A DNA stretch of 55,733 nt from Aliibacillus thermotolerans (GTDB lineage: Bacteria > Bacillota > Bacilli > Bacillales > Marinococcaceae). Where the stretch lies: the NCBI RefSeq assembly GCF_027853235.1, contig NZ_WKJG01000025.1, forward strand, positions 1 through 55,733, in the 5' to 3' direction. Position 1 is the stretch's first letter; each line of letters starts with the position of its first letter. The notes beneath the pieces are model-generated. The model was not told the DNA's origin. It searched no databases and was given only the letters and a program-made list of their open reading frames with translations. The position numbers and the translations under genes are program-made. Positions 18,219-27,113 of this stretch are shown here, in pieces.

Positions 18219-18752
18219 ATGGAAAAGAACTGGTTTGTCGTACATACGTATTCCGGTTATGAAAACAAAGTAAAAACAAATTTGGAAAAACGGGTAGAGT
18301 CGATGGAAATGAGCGATAAAATTTTCCGAGTGCTCGTACCCGTGGAAGAAGAAACAGAAGTAAAAAATGGGAAAAGTAAAGCGGTAACGCGGAAAGTGTT
18401 TCCGGGATATGTTCTTGTAGAAATGATTATGACCGATGATTCCTGGTATGTGGTTCGAAATACTCCCGGGGTGACCGGGTTTGTCGGATCGTCAGGAGCA
18501 GGTTCTAAACCTACCCCACTTTTGCCGGAAGAAGTAGATCGGATTTTAAAACAAATGGGTGAACAAGATGTAGTGACCGAGGTGGATTTTGAATTGAAGG
18601 AATCTGTCAAGGTAAAAGAAGGTCCATTTGCGGATTTTACCGGAACCATCGAAGAAATAAATGTAGAAAAACAAAAAGTAAAAGTACATGTCAATATGTT
18701 TGGAAGAGAAACACCAGTGGAGCTGGAGTTTCATCAAGTAGAAAAAATTTAG
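18219..18752 (+). CDS. nusG: NusG, transcription elongation/pausing factor
   Basis: NusG binds RNA polymerase and affects pausing, Rho action and coupling. The 177-aa protein has the N-terminal NGN domain ([42 protein letters not shown]) and a C-terminal KOW domain ([25 protein letters not shown]). An in-frame TGA at 18216-18218 directly before the ATG fixes the start. The GGAGGAGGG site ends about 23 nt upstream, but a GGAC/GTCC hairpin (18198-18201 with 18209-18212) between them may bring it closer. Confidence 0.96.
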   Translation: MEKNWFVVHTYSGYENKVKTNLEKRVESMEMSDKIFRVLVPVEEETEVKNGKSKAVTRKVFPGYVLVEMIMTDDSWYVVRNTPGVTGFVGSSGAGSKPTPLLPEEVDRILKQMGEQDVVTEVDFELKESVKVKEGPFADFTGTIEEINVEKQKVKVHVNMFGRETPVELEFHQVEKI

Positions 18753-18758
18753 GACAAA

Positions 18759-18804
18759 GCGACGGATTCATCTCCTCATTTCAATGAGGAGATGAATCCG
18801 TCGC
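18759..18804 (+). terminator. Perfect 22-bp hairpin after nusG; terminator or IS left-end palindrome
   Basis: GCGACGGATTCATCTCCTCATT pairs perfectly with its complement ending at 18804, with a 2-nt loop. A mixed T-run (CTTCTTT) follows. It can serve as the nusG terminator. Its apex CTCCTCATTTCAATGAGGAG matches the right-end hairpin of the adjacent IS element except for one compensatory base-pair swap, so it may be the IS left-end palindrome. Confidence 0.75.
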
Positions 18805-18890
18805 CTTCTTTGAGTTACCCCATACCATATGTAACTATGATAATAGTTGTTAATATTGATAATATGTATCTTTAAATATATACTATATGT

Positions 18891-19065
18891 ATGAATAAAA
18901 ATCTAAAATCACCCATGCTGGAACTTGTGTTTATAACGTCAATTATCACATTGTATGGTCGGTGAAATATCGAAGAAAGGTTCTCGATCATGAAATTGAG
19001 CAGTATTTAAAAACACTTTTTCAAGAAATCGCTGAAGTTTTAAAAGAGAAATATCGTATTCAAAA
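18891..19065 (+). pseudogene. tnpA fragment (Y1 HUH transposase, IS200-like)
   Basis: Translation gives CVYNVNYHIVWSVKYRRKVL followed by a helix, the N-terminal signature of IS200/IS605 Y1 transposases. The conserved start (ATG at 18891, MNKNLKS) and this segment are in different frames, so there is a small indel near 18910. After about 55 residues homology stops near 19065. The HUH pair and the catalytic tyrosine, which lie further downstream in the family, are missing. It cannot encode an active transposase. Confidence 0.8.
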
Positions 19066-19898
19066 CAAGTTTTCCTATTCCAAAACATATCAAAATCACG
19101 AAAGTCAAAACAGTAGAAGTGAAGCCTGTAACAGAAAAAGAATACAAAATTATCCTCGCACAAGAATATGAAGATGTGCCAATAAAACAGAATAGTGTGA
19201 AATATATGTCCGTTGATATAGGGATTACCAATGCGCTCACTTGTTATGACTACAAAGGGAATTCACATATTATTTCTGGTAGACAATGGCTGTCTGTGGA
19301 ACGGTATTTTCACAAGAAAATAGCGCATTTTCAAGCTATTTCTGACGCTCAGCAAGTCGCCAAAGGTGTGAAATATCCAAAGAAGTCAAAACGAGTGTTG
19401 CAATTATATCGTAAAAGGAAAGCACAAACGTTTCACCTTTTACACTGCATGACGAAAAAGGTAATTGACCTTGCCGTAAGACAAGGGGTAGAAACCATTG
19501 TCATAGGGGATATAACAGGTATACGTAAGAATGTTCAGCTCGGTAAGAAAACGAATCAAAAGTTTCATCAGTTACCTTTCGTGAAAATCATCCAAATGTT
19601 GACGTATAAGGCAGAAGAACAAGGGATTTCTGTTGCTCGAATGTCCAAAGAATACACATCACAAACCTGTTCTATGTGCAAGCCTTATCCATCCAAAAAG
19701 TTTGCGAAAAAATCTAATCGTAAACATCGTGGTTTGTATGTGTGTGACGATTGTCAACGTGTGATTAATGCTGATGTTAACGGTGCAATGAACATCGGCA
19801 AAAAGTATCTGAAAGAGATAGGCTCCCTATCTCAATCAGTAGTGGTGTTGGACACGCCGACAGTGTATACGTTTAACAGACAACAGTTCGTAGCGTAG
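19066..19898 (+). pseudogene. tnpB, 5'-truncated RNA-guided nuclease (IS605 family)
   Basis: TnpB is the RNA-guided nuclease ancestral to Cas12. The sequence from about 19071 (FPIPKHIKI, just after the junction) lacks the N-terminal part of a roughly 370-400 aa protein. The longest open frame with a start, at 19119, gives 259 aa. The RuvC-I region YMSVDIGITNAL with its Asp, the zinc-ribbon cysteine pairs (CSMC, CDDC) and the RuvC-III region NADVNGAMNIG are present. The RuvC-II segment reads VIGDITGI with Gly where a Glu is typical. It is probably inactive because of the 5' deletion. Confidence 0.85.
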
Positions 19899-19969
19899 AA
19901 CTGGAAGCTCGTCATTTCAATGACGAGTAGTTCACATCAATTTTTAATGATATCTACTGGAATTATGAC

Positions 19970-19998
19970 TTGAAGTTCAGGAGACGAAGTGATAAGAT
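19970..19998 (+). promoter_or_regulatory. SigA-type promoter of rplK-rplA
   Basis: TTGAAG (19970-19975), a 17-nt spacer and TAAGAT (19993-19998) lie 35 nt after the IS right end and 107 nt before rplK. The leader downstream forms small hairpins (TTGAGAG/CTCTCAA at 20030-20049, GGAC/GTCC) that could serve autoregulation by L1; this is not demonstrated. Confidence 0.65.
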
Positions 19999-20104
19999 TT
20001 TAATGTTCAGTAGATGACTGTTATAGTCATTGAGAGGTTTCTCTCTCAAGAGTGGGAGGACAAATGTCCGACAAACCACATCACGGACGAAGGAGGTGTG
20101 TCGC

Positions 20105-20530
20105 GTGGCTAAAAAAGTCGAGACTGTTGTAAAATTACAAATTCCTGCGGGGAAAGCGAATCCAGCACCACCTGTTGGACCGGCTTTAGGACAAGCAGGT
20201 ATTAACATCATGGGATTTTGTAAAGAATTTAACGCTCGTACGTCCGATCAAGCAGGAATGATTATTCCTGTGGAGATCACGGTATACGAAGACCGTTCTT
20301 TTGATTTTATTACGAAAACGCCACCTGCTGCCGTATTGCTAAAAGAAGCAGCTGGTATTAAAAGCGGATCTGGTGAACCCAACCGTAATAAAGTAGCAAC
20401 GGTAAAACGAGACAAAGTACGCGAAATCGCTGAGACGAAAATGGAAGACTTAAATGCAGCAGACGTTGAAGCGGCGATGCGTATGGTTGAAGGTACCGCA
20501 CGTAGCATGGGAATTACCGTTGAAGACTAA
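20105..20530 (+). CDS. rplK: 50S ribosomal protein L11
   Basis: L11 forms the GTPase-associated centre with 23S rRNA and is needed for the RelA-dependent stringent response. The 141-aa protein has the N-terminal domain with [34 protein letters not shown] (the proline-rich thiostrepton-site region) and the C-terminal rRNA-binding domain. The GTG start at 20105 follows GAAGGAGGTG and gives [12 protein letters not shown]. An in-frame upstream start (20030) has no good site. rplA follows after a hairpin. Confidence 0.97.
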   Translation: MAKKVETVVKLQIPAGKANPAPPVGPALGQAGINIMGFCKEFNARTSDQAGMIIPVEITVYEDRSFDFITKTPPAAVLLKEAAGIKSGSGEPNRNKVATVKRDKVREIAETKMEDLNAADVEAAMRMVEGTARSMGITVED

Positions 20531-20548
20531 TGTGACTGTGTTTGATTG

Positions 20549-20589
20549 AAAGGCTGCGTGTCCGTTGAAGGATGTGTGCGCAGCCTTTT
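20549..20589 (+). terminator. Terminator-like hairpin between rplK and rplA
   Basis: AAAGGCTGCG (20549-20558) pairs with CGCAGCCTTT (20579-20588), followed by a short T-run ending in C. With a poor T-run it is likely a partial terminator or processing site inside the rplKA transcript. Confidence 0.6.
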
Positions 20590-20637
20590 CAAGTGGGAGG
20601 TTTGACCGATAAAACCACAACTAGGGAGGAAATGAAA

Positions 20638-21333
20638 TTGGCTAAAAGAGGGAAAAAATACGAAGACACGATCAAACTTGTTGATCGAAAGCAACAATAT
20701 AGCGCGGAAGAAGCGCTTGAACTTGTAAAGAAAACGTCTACTGCTTCTTTTGATGAAACGGTAGAAATTGCTTTGCGCTTAGGCGTCGATCCACGGAAAA
20801 ACGACCAGCAAATTCGCGGAGCAGTCGTACTTCCGCACGGAACAGGAAAAACGAAGCGCGTGCTTGTATTTGCGAAAGGTGAAAAAGCACAAGAAGCGGA
20901 AGCCGCCGGCGCTGATTTTGTCGGGGAAGAAGATCTTGTCGCAAAAGTACAAGAAGGTTGGCTCGACTTTGACGTCGTTGTCGCTACTCCTGACATGATG
21001 GCACAAGTGGGACGACTTGGAAAAATCCTCGGTCCGAAAGGAATGATGCCAAACCCGAAAACCGGAACAGTGACAATGGACATTAAAAAAGCAGTGGAAG
21101 AAATTAAAGCAGGGAAAGTAGAGTACCGGCTTGATAAAGCGGGAAATATTCATGCGCCACTTGGAAAAGTTTCTTTTGAAACATCCCAACTTGTTGAAAA
21201 CTTCAACACGATTGTTGATGCCGTGTTAAAAGCAAAGCCTGCCGCTGCTAAAGGGAAGTTCATGAAAAATGTCACCGTTTCTTCTACGATGGGTCCTGGC
21301 ATAAAAGTAGACGTTTCTCAATTTAGTGCGTAA
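20638..21333 (+). CDS. rplA: 50S ribosomal protein L1
   Basis: L1 forms the mobile L1 stalk at the E site and in many bacteria represses its own operon. The 231-aa protein shows [23 protein letters not shown] near the N-terminus and the signature [16 protein letters not shown] in the second domain. The TTG at 20638 was chosen because AGGGAGG ends 8 nt upstream and the N-terminus then reads (M)AKRGKKYE. An ATG two codons earlier is only 2 nt from the site. Confidence 0.96.
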   Translation: MAKRGKKYEDTIKLVDRKQQYSAEEALELVKKTSTASFDETVEIALRLGVDPRKNDQQIRGAVVLPHGTGKTKRVLVFAKGEKAQEAEAAGADFVGEEDLVAKVQEGWLDFDVVVATPDMMAQVGRLGKILGPKGMMPNPKTGTVTMDIKKAVEEIKAGKVEYRLDKAGNIHAPLGKVSFETSQLVENFNTIVDAVLKAKPAAAKGKFMKNVTVSSTMGPGIKVDVSQFSA

Positions 21334-21340
21334 AAATTGT

Positions 21341-21369
21341 TTGACGAAGTTCCAACAAGTCGTTATAAT
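21341..21369 (+). promoter_or_regulatory. SigA promoter of rplJ-rplL
   Basis: TTGACG (21341-21346), a 17-nt spacer and a perfect TATAAT (21364-21369), directly after rplA. Confidence 0.9.
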
Positions 21370-21394
21370 AAGAGCGTCTTTCATAAAATAAATC

Positions 21395-21530
21395 ATTTAC
21401 CGCAGACAGCAGGTGCCTTTACGGCTTAATTTCCTGCCGAGGTAGTTTTCGGATAAAGCTCATGGGATGCCATGGGTCTCTTGTGACGAGAACAGAACCT
21501 TCATGTCTGCGTGCATGAAGGTTCTTTTTT
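21395..21530 (+). promoter_or_regulatory. L10 leader RNA with terminator (rplJ autoregulation)
   Basis: The leader has the L10-leader features CAGCAGGTGCCTTTACGGC and TTTCCTGCCGAGGTAG, which fold to mimic the L10(L12)4 binding site in 23S rRNA. A terminator follows: AGAACCTTCATG (21494-21505) pairs with CATGAAGGTTCT (21514-21525), then T residues. Binding of L10-L12 is expected to favour termination, as known in Bacillus. Confidence 0.88.
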
Positions 21531-21578
21531 ATTATCCTTGATGCGGTATGTACGAGAAGAAGACAGGAGGTGTAACAA

Positions 21579-22079
21579 GTGAGCAAAGTGATTGAGCAAA
21601 AAGAACAAGTCGTACAAGAAATCGCGGAAAAGCTGGACAACAGTATTTCGACGATTGTTGTAGACTACCGCGGACTTAATGTCGCGGAAGCAACAGAACT
21701 TAGAAAGCAACTTCGCGAAGCCGGCGTGGACTTTAAAGTGTACAAAAACACAATGATTCGTCGTGCGACAGAAAAAGTGAATTTGTCGGATATCGATGAA
21801 TACCTTGTTGGTCCAACAGCGATTGCAACAAGCACAGAAGATGTCGTTGCTCCGGCGAAGGTATTAAATAACTTTGCGAAAGAACATGAAAATCTTGTTA
21901 TTAAAACAGGTGTCATTGAAGGTCGAGTAGCGTCCCTCGACGAAATTAAGGAACTTGCTTCCTTACCTTCTCACGACGGATTGGTTTCTATGCTTCTTAG
22001 TGTATTGCAAGCGCCGATTAGAAACTTTGCCCTTGCGACCAAAGCGGTGGCTGACCAGAAGGAAGAAGCGGCTGAATAA
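21579..22079 (+). CDS. rplJ: 50S ribosomal protein L10
   Basis: L10 is the base of the L7/L12 stalk. The 166-aa protein has the rRNA-binding N-terminal domain ([37 protein letters not shown]) and a C-terminal helix that binds L7/L12 dimers. A GTG start at 21579 follows AGGAGGTG. Expression is set by the L10 leader just upstream. rplL follows 49 nt later. Confidence 0.97.
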   Translation: MSKVIEQKEQVVQEIAEKLDNSISTIVVDYRGLNVAEATELRKQLREAGVDFKVYKNTMIRRATEKVNLSDIDEYLVGPTAIATSTEDVVAPAKVLNNFAKEHENLVIKTGVIEGRVASLDEIKELASLPSHDGLVSMLLSVLQAPIRNFALATKAVADQKEEAAE

Positions 22080-22128
22080 GGTAAAACGAATGTACGGATA
22101 TCCAATATTTTTTTAAGGAGGATTTACA

Positions 22129-22494
22129 ATGAGTAAAGAGCAAATTATTGATGCGATTAAAGAAATGTCTGTTCTTGAGTTAAATGAACTTGTAAAAGCA
22201 ATTGAAGAAGAATTTGGAGTAACAGCAGCTGCTCCAGTAGCGGTAGCTGGCGGTGCAGGAGGCGCTGAAGCAGCGGAAGAGCAATCTGAATTTGATGTTG
22301 TTCTTGCAGAAGTTGGCGGCTCTAAAATTAACGTGATTAAAGCCGTTCGTGAAATCACAGGTCTCGGCTTGAAAGAAGCGAAAGCTCTCGTAGACGGTGC
22401 GCCTGAAACAATTAAAGAAGGCGTTGCGAAAGAAGAAGCAGAAGAAATGAAAGGTAAGCTTGAAGAAGCTGGTGCCAAAGTAGAACTTAAATAG
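22129..22494 (+). CDS. rplL: 50S ribosomal protein L7/L12
   Basis: L7/L12 recruits and stimulates translational GTPases as dimers on the stalk. The 121-aa acidic protein has the N-terminal dimerisation helix region ([26 protein letters not shown]), an alanine/glycine-rich hinge (about 36-52) and the C-terminal domain [39 protein letters not shown] strong TAAGGAGG precedes the ATG, in line with its multi-copy stoichiometry. A terminator follows. Confidence 0.98.
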   Translation: MSKEQIIDAIKEMSVLELNELVKAIEEEFGVTAAAPVAVAGGAGGAEAAEEQSEFDVVLAEVGGSKINVIKAVREITGLGLKEAKALVDGAPETIKEGVAKEEAEEMKGKLEEAGAKVELK

Positions 22495-22510
22495 TTGACA
22501 AAGCGGATGT

Positions 22511-22549
22511 CCTAAAAGGTCCATATCACCTTTTAGGGCACCTTTTTTT
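22511..22549 (+). terminator. Intrinsic terminator after rplL
   Basis: CCTAAAAGGT (22511-22520) pairs with ACCTTTTAGG (22528-22537); a seven-T run follows five bases later (22543-22549). Confidence 0.8.
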
Positions 22550-22585
22550 ACAAGACAAAGGTTTGTGACAGGAAGGTGGTAATCG

Positions 22586-23185
22586 GTGGGAGATCATTAT
22601 TTTAACAAAAAGCCCAAAATAGCCAGCGACCCTTTTGAAGTAGTTAGCTATTTACGTGGGAAACAACGGACGTTTATGAGCGATCACGGGGTTTTTTCCA
22701 AAAAAGAAGTAGACTTTGGAAGTCGGCTTTTAATTGATTCTTTTACTTTTCCGAAAGTTGAAGGTGATTTGTTAGATGTAGGGTGTGGCTACGGTCCGAT
22801 TGGTCTTACGTTAGCAGAAGAGACAGACCGGACTGTGTGGCTCGTCGATGTGAACGAGCGAGCAGTGCAACTAACGAAAGAAAATATAAAAAGAAAGGGA
22901 CTTCTAAACGTCCAAGTTCTTGTGAGTGACTTATTTGCGGCTTTATCTGACCGTCGTTTTGCTGCGATATTAACTAATCCGCCGATTCGTGCCGGTAAAA
23001 AAGTGGTGCACACTTTGTTTGAAGACGCATATGATCATCTCCTTCCTGGCGGGTCTTTTTGGACTGTGATTCAAAAAAAGCAAGGCGCTGCTTCCGCCAA
23101 AGCAAAATTAGCGGAACTTTTTGATGACGTCATTACCGTTCAAAAGAAAAAAGGATATTACATTTTTGTGGCACACAAATATTGA
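22586..23185 (+). CDS. ybxB: YbxB, RsmC-like class I methyltransferase
   Basis: The 199-aa protein has the class I SAM-methyltransferase fold. The SAM motif is LLDVGCGYGPIGLTLA near residue 57, and the catalytic motif NPPIRAGKKVVH near residue 132 resembles the NPPF motif of RsmC, a guanine-N2 16S rRNA methyltransferase. Rest length equals the single-domain Bacillus YbxB. The GTG at 22586 follows GGAAGGTGG. An rRNA guanine target is inferred; the substrate is not established. It lies between rplL and rpoB, and the rpoB promoter overlaps its stop. Confidence 0.9.
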   Translation: MGDHYFNKKPKIASDPFEVVSYLRGKQRTFMSDHGVFSKKEVDFGSRLLIDSFTFPKVEGDLLDVGCGYGPIGLTLAEETDRTVWLVDVNERAVQLTKENIKRKGLLNVQVLVSDLFAALSDRRFAAILTNPPIRAGKKVVHTLFEDAYDHLLPGGSFWTVIQKKQGAASAKAKLAELFDDVITVQKKKGYYIFVAHKY

Positions 23186-23210
23186 CCAAAAAAAATATTT
23201 GTGGTATTGT
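23182..23210 (+). promoter_or_regulatory. SigA promoter of rpoB-rpoC
   Basis: TTGACC (23182-23187), a 17-nt A-rich spacer and TATTGT (23205-23210). The -35 box overlaps the ybxB stop codon. The predicted leader to rpoB is about 235 nt. Confidence 0.72.
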
Positions 23211-23310
23211 TATTTAATGCATATAACTAACTTCATTTTCCGAGCAGATTTTCTGTGCGTGTATGGAAAAGGAAGAAATAGGTAACAATTATATAATCAG
23301 CCTCCCGGGT

Positions 23311-23347
23311 AAAAAAATAGTGGTTTTTTAGAAGAAACCATTTTTTT
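23311..23347 (+). terminator. Terminator/attenuator in the rpoB leader
   Basis: An A-run and AGTGGTTT pair with AAACCA plus a seven-T run (to about 23347). It lies between the rpoB promoter and the rpoB start, so it can act as an attenuator or end ybxB transcripts. A second small hairpin CCCGTC/GACGGG (23401-23416) lies just before the rpoB ribosome binding site. Confidence 0.7.
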
Positions 23348-23451
23348 CTTGCTTTTAAAAACAAATAAAGAACGAAAAAATGTTTTCTTGGGATGCCTAA
23401 CCCGTCTTTAGACGGGGAAAGATTATGCGATATATTGAAGGGGTGACTCAG

Positions 23452-26400
23452 TTGACAGGTCAACTTATTCAGTTTGGACGCCACCGCCAAAGAAGAAGTT
23501 ATGCAAGAATTAATGAAGTGCTTGAACTCCCTAATTTAATTGAGATTCAAACCGCTTCGTATCAATGGTTTCTTGATGAGGGTCTGCGGGAAATGTTTCA
23601 AGACATTTCACCGATTGAAGACTTTACAGGCAATCTAGTTCTTGAGTTTATCGATTATAGTTTAGGTGAAGAGAAGTACTCTATCGATGAAGCGAAAGAG
23701 CGAGATGTGACGTATTCTGCCCCGTTACGGGTCAAAGTTCGGTTAATGAATAAGGAGACAGGAGAAGTAAAAGAGCAGGAAGTGTTTATGGGTGACTTTC
23801 CGCTCATGACGGAAACAGGTACGTTTATTATCAACGGTGCAGAACGAGTCATCGTCTCCCAGCTTATCCGTTCACCGAGCGTTTATTACAACGAAAAAGT
23901 GGACAAGAATGGGAAGAAAGGATACACAGCCACCGTTATTCCGAATCGAGGAGCCTGGCTGGAATTAGAGACAGATGCAAAAGACGTCGTGTACGTGCGA
24001 ATTGATCGCACGCGGAAAATTCCGGTGACTGTTCTTCTGCGCGCACTTGGATTCGGGTCTGATCAAGAAATCATTGATTTGCTCGGAGAAGATGAATACT
24101 TGCGTGCAACGCTGGAAAAAGATAACACTGACTCCAGTGAAAAAGCGCTGCTCGAGATTTATGAACGGTTGCGCCCTGGGGAACCCCCTACTGTGGAAAG
24201 TGCTAAAAGCTTATTAGAATCGCGCTTTTTTGATCCAAAAAGATATGACTTTGCCAATGTCGGTCGCTATAAAGTAAATAAAAAATTACACATTAAAAAT
24301 CGTCTCTTTAATCAACGGTTAGCGGAAACGCTTGTTGATCCGGAAACAGGCGAAATTTTAGCGGAAGAAGGAACGGTGTTAGATCGCAGAACGCTCGATC
24401 GCCTACTCCCTTATTTAGAAAATAATACCGGTTTTAAACGGTATAAAGTTTCCGGAGGAGTAGTCGATGATACAACCCTCCATATCCAGTCCATCAAAAT
24501 TTATCCAGAAGATGCACAAGACGAGGACGATTATATTAAAGTCATTAGCAACGGTAATGTTCCCGATGACGTGAAAAATATTACACCAGAAGATATTATT
24601 GCAACGATTAATTACTTTTTCAATTTATTGCATGGTGTCGGTTTAACGGATGACATTGATCATTTAGGTAACCGTCGTCTGCGCTCCGTTGGTGAACTAT
24701 TGCAAAACCAATTTCGAATCGGTTTGTCACGAATGGAACGGGTTGTGCGCGAACGGATGTCCATTCAAGATCCAGGTTCTATTACGCCGCAAGCGTTAAT
24801 TAATATTCGTCCAGTGATTGCGTCGATCAAAGAGTTTTTCGGTAGTTCTCAGTTGTCGCAATTTATGGACCAGACGAATCCGCTTGCAGAATTAACACAT
24901 AAACGCCGTCTTTCCGCCCTCGGTCCCGGAGGATTGACGAGAGAAAGAGCCGGATTTGAAGTTCGTGACGTACACTATTCCCACTACGGTCGGATGTGTC
25001 CAATTGAAACGCCGGAAGGCCCGAACATTGGACTTATTAACTCCTTATCTACGTATGCCCGCGTGAATCGTTTCGGATTCATTGAAACAGCATACCGCCG
25101 GGTGGATCCGGAAACAGGAGTGGTGACGGACGAGTGTGATTATTTGACGGCAGATGAAGAAGACAACTATGTGGTCGCACAAGCAAACGCGAAACTGAAT
25201 GAAGATGGTACTTTTGCCGAAGATCAAATTATCGCTCGTTTCCGAGGAGAAAACATCGTCGTTCCAAAAGAAAAAGTCGACTACATGGACGTTTCTCCAA
25301 AACAGGTTGTTTCAGCAGCGACGGCGTGTATTCCGTTCTTGGAAAACGATGACTCCAACCGGGCATTGATGGGAGCGAACATGCAACGTCAAGCGGTTCC
25401 TCTCATTGAACCGGAAGCACCGCTTGTTGGAACAGGAATGGAATATGTGTCCGCCAAAGACTCTGGTGCTGCGATCGTATCTAAGTCAAATGGTATTGTC
25501 GAGCGCGTAACAGCGAGTGAGATTTGGGTGCGCCGCTTAGAAGAAGTGGAAACGGAATTAGATAAGTATAAGTTGTCCAAATTTATTCGTTCGAACCAAG
25601 GAACAAGTTATAACCAACGCCCAATTGTCAAAGAAGGCGAACGTGTTGAAAAAGGGGAAGTACTAGCAGACGGTCCGTCAATGGATAAAGGAGAAATGGC
25701 TCTTGGACGAAATGTTCTCGTTGCCTTTATGACTTGGGACGGGTATAACTACGAAGATGCGATTATTTTAAGCGAACGGTTAGTGAAAGATGACGTGTAC
25801 ACGTCGATTCACATTGAAGAATATGAATCGGAGTCTCGGGACACGAAATTAGGTCCGGAAGAAATTACAAGAGACATTCCAAATGTAAGTGAAGAGGCGT
25901 TAAAGAACTTAGACGAACGTGGGATCATTCGCATCGGAGCGGAAGTGAAAGATGGCGATATCCTTGTCGGAAAAGTAACGCCAAAAGGAATGACGGAGTT
26001 AACCGCGGAAGAGCGACTTCTGCATGCGATTTTCGGGGAAAAAGCGCGGGAAGTACGAGATACTTCTTTACGCGTTCCTCACGGAGCCGATGGCATCGTT
26101 CTTGATGTCAAAGTGTTTAACCGGGAAGACGGCGATGAATTGCCTCCGGGAGTGAATCAGCTTGTCCGTGTGTATTTAGTACAAAAACGGAAAATTCACG
26201 AAGGAGATAAAATGGCAGGACGCCATGGAAACAAAGGGGTTATCTCAAAAATTTTACCAGAAGAAGATATGCCTTATCTTCCGGATGGAACGCCAGTAGA
26301 TATTATGTTAAACCCGCTTGGTGTGCCATCGCGCATGAACATCGGGCAAGTGCTGGAACTTCATTTAGGGATGGCAGCGCGTGAACTAAACCTTCACATG

Positions 26401-26973
26401 GCCACGCCCGTGTTTGACGGTGCCAACGAAGAAGATGTTTGGGAGACGTTAGAAGAAGCAGGTCTTCCACGCGATGGAAAAATGGTATTGTATGACGGTC
26501 GTACCGGAGAGCCGTTTGATAGTCGCGTCTCTGTTGGTGTCATGTATATGATTAAGCTTGCTCATATGGTAGACGATAAACTCCACGCTCGTTCCACAGG
26601 TCCATACTCGCTTGTTACGCAACAACCACTGGGCGGAAAAGCACAATTTGGCGGGCAACGTTTCGGAGAGATGGAAGTGTGGGCATTAGAAGCATACGGA
26701 GCAGCTTATACGCTCCAAGAAATTCTTACGGTGAAGTCTGACGACGTGGTTGGTCGTGTGAAAACGTATGAAGCGATTGTAAAAGGGGAAAACGTACCAG
26801 AACCAGGTGTTCCGGAATCGTTTAAAGTATTGATCAAAGAGTTACAAAGTCTAGGAATGGACGTCAAGATGCTTTCCAGTACAGAAGAAGAGATTGAAAT
26901 GAAAGAACTGGATGATGAAGACGATCCAGCAACGGATAAATTGAACTTAAAAGTTGAATCTGCGAATTCATAG
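23452..26973 (+). CDS. rpoB: RpoB, RNA polymerase beta subunit
   Basis: The beta subunit forms one side of the RNA polymerase active cleft. The 1173-aa sequence is near the Bacillus length. The rifampicin-resistance region ([30 protein letters not shown], from residue 464) has the wild-type rifampicin-sensitive sequence. The C-terminal part carries [13 protein letters not shown] and [31 protein letters not shown] start at 23452 with GGGGTGA upstream gives (M)[19 protein letters not shown], the known N-terminus. An ATG at 23425 is in frame but has no aligned residues. Confidence 0.98.
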   Translation: MTGQLIQFGRHRQRRSYARINEVLELPNLIEIQTASYQWFLDEGLREMFQDISPIEDFTGNLVLEFIDYSLGEEKYSIDEAKERDVTYSAPLRVKVRLMNKETGEVKEQEVFMGDFPLMTETGTFIINGAERVIVSQLIRSPSVYYNEKVDKNGKKGYTATVIPNRGAWLELETDAKDVVYVRIDRTRKIPVTVLLRALGFGSDQEIIDLLGEDEYLRATLEKDNTDSSEKALLEIYERLRPGEPPTVESAKSLLESRFFDPKRYDFANVGRYKVNKKLHIKNRLFNQRLAETLVDPETGEILAEEGTVLDRRTLDRLLPYLENNTGFKRYKVSGGVVDDTTLHIQSIKIYPEDAQDEDDYIKVISNGNVPDDVKNITPEDIIATINYFFNLLHGVGLTDDIDHLGNRRLRSVGELLQNQFRIGLSRMERVVRERMSIQDPGSITPQALINIRPVIASIKEFFGSSQLSQFMDQTNPLAELTHKRRLSALGPGGLTRERAGFEVRDVHYSHYGRMCPIETPEGPNIGLINSLSTYARVNRFGFIETAYRRVDPETGVVTDECDYLTADEEDNYVVAQANAKLNEDGTFAEDQIIARFRGENIVVPKEKVDYMDVSPKQVVSAATACIPFLENDDSNRALMGANMQRQAVPLIEPEAPLVGTGMEYVSAKDSGAAIVSKSNGIVERVTASEIWVRRLEEVETELDKYKLSKFIRSNQGTSYNQRPIVKEGERVEKGEVLADGPSMDKGEMALGRNVLVAFMTWDGYNYEDAIILSERLVKDDVYTSIHIEEYESESRDTKLGPEEITRDIPNVSEEALKNLDERGIIRIGAEVKDGDILVGKVTPKGMTELTAEERLLHAIFGEKAREVRDTSLRVPHGADGIVLDVKVFNREDGDELPPGVNQLVRVYLVQKRKIHEGDKMAGRHGNKGVISKILPEEDMPYLPDGTPVDIMLNPLGVPSRMNIGQVLELHLGMAARELNLHMATPVFDGANEEDVWETLEEAGLPRDGKMVLYDGRTGEPFDSRVSVGVMYMIKLAHMVDDKLHARSTGPYSLVTQQPLGGKAQFGGQRFGEMEVWALEAYGAAYTLQEILTVKSDDVVGRVKTYEAIVKGENVPEPGVPESFKVLIKELQSLGMDVKMLSSTEEEIEMKELDDEDDPATDKLNLKVESANS

Positions 26974-27040
26974 AGAGTAATCATGGATCTTGCTGTCTCT
27001 TCAGGAAGAGACAGCAAGACTCTCTATGTTTTGATTTTTT
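26972..27040 (+). terminator. Terminator-like hairpin between rpoB and rpoC
   Basis: CTTGCTGTCTCTT pairs with AAGAGACAGCAAG (near 26989-27018), and AGAGAGT (26972-26978) extends the base with ACTCTCT (27019-27025). A T-rich run (27029-27040) follows. rpoC must be expressed, so this is likely partial. A weak promoter, TTGATT (27031-27036) and TAGATA (27054-27059) spaced by 17 nt, overlaps its tail. Confidence 0.6.
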
Positions 27041-27113
27041 AGATGGATAGAGATAGATAACATCGAATCATCGTTCGCGCGAGAACCGAAAGATGGTAAG
27101 GGAGGTTAACCCT

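Larger units (their letters stand above)
18755..19935 (+). mobile_element. Decayed IS200/IS605-family element
   Basis: The element carries a tnpA fragment joined to a tnpB fragment, both in the usual order. The right end has the typical subterminal hairpin CTCGTCATT/AATGACGAG (19908-19927) followed by TAGTTCAC. The left end is not certain: it may include the hairpin at 18759-18804 or begin closer to the hairpin AACTAT/ATAGTT at 18833-18848. It is inserted between nusG and the rplK promoter. An internal deletion and a frameshift make it non-autonomous. Confidence 0.82.
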
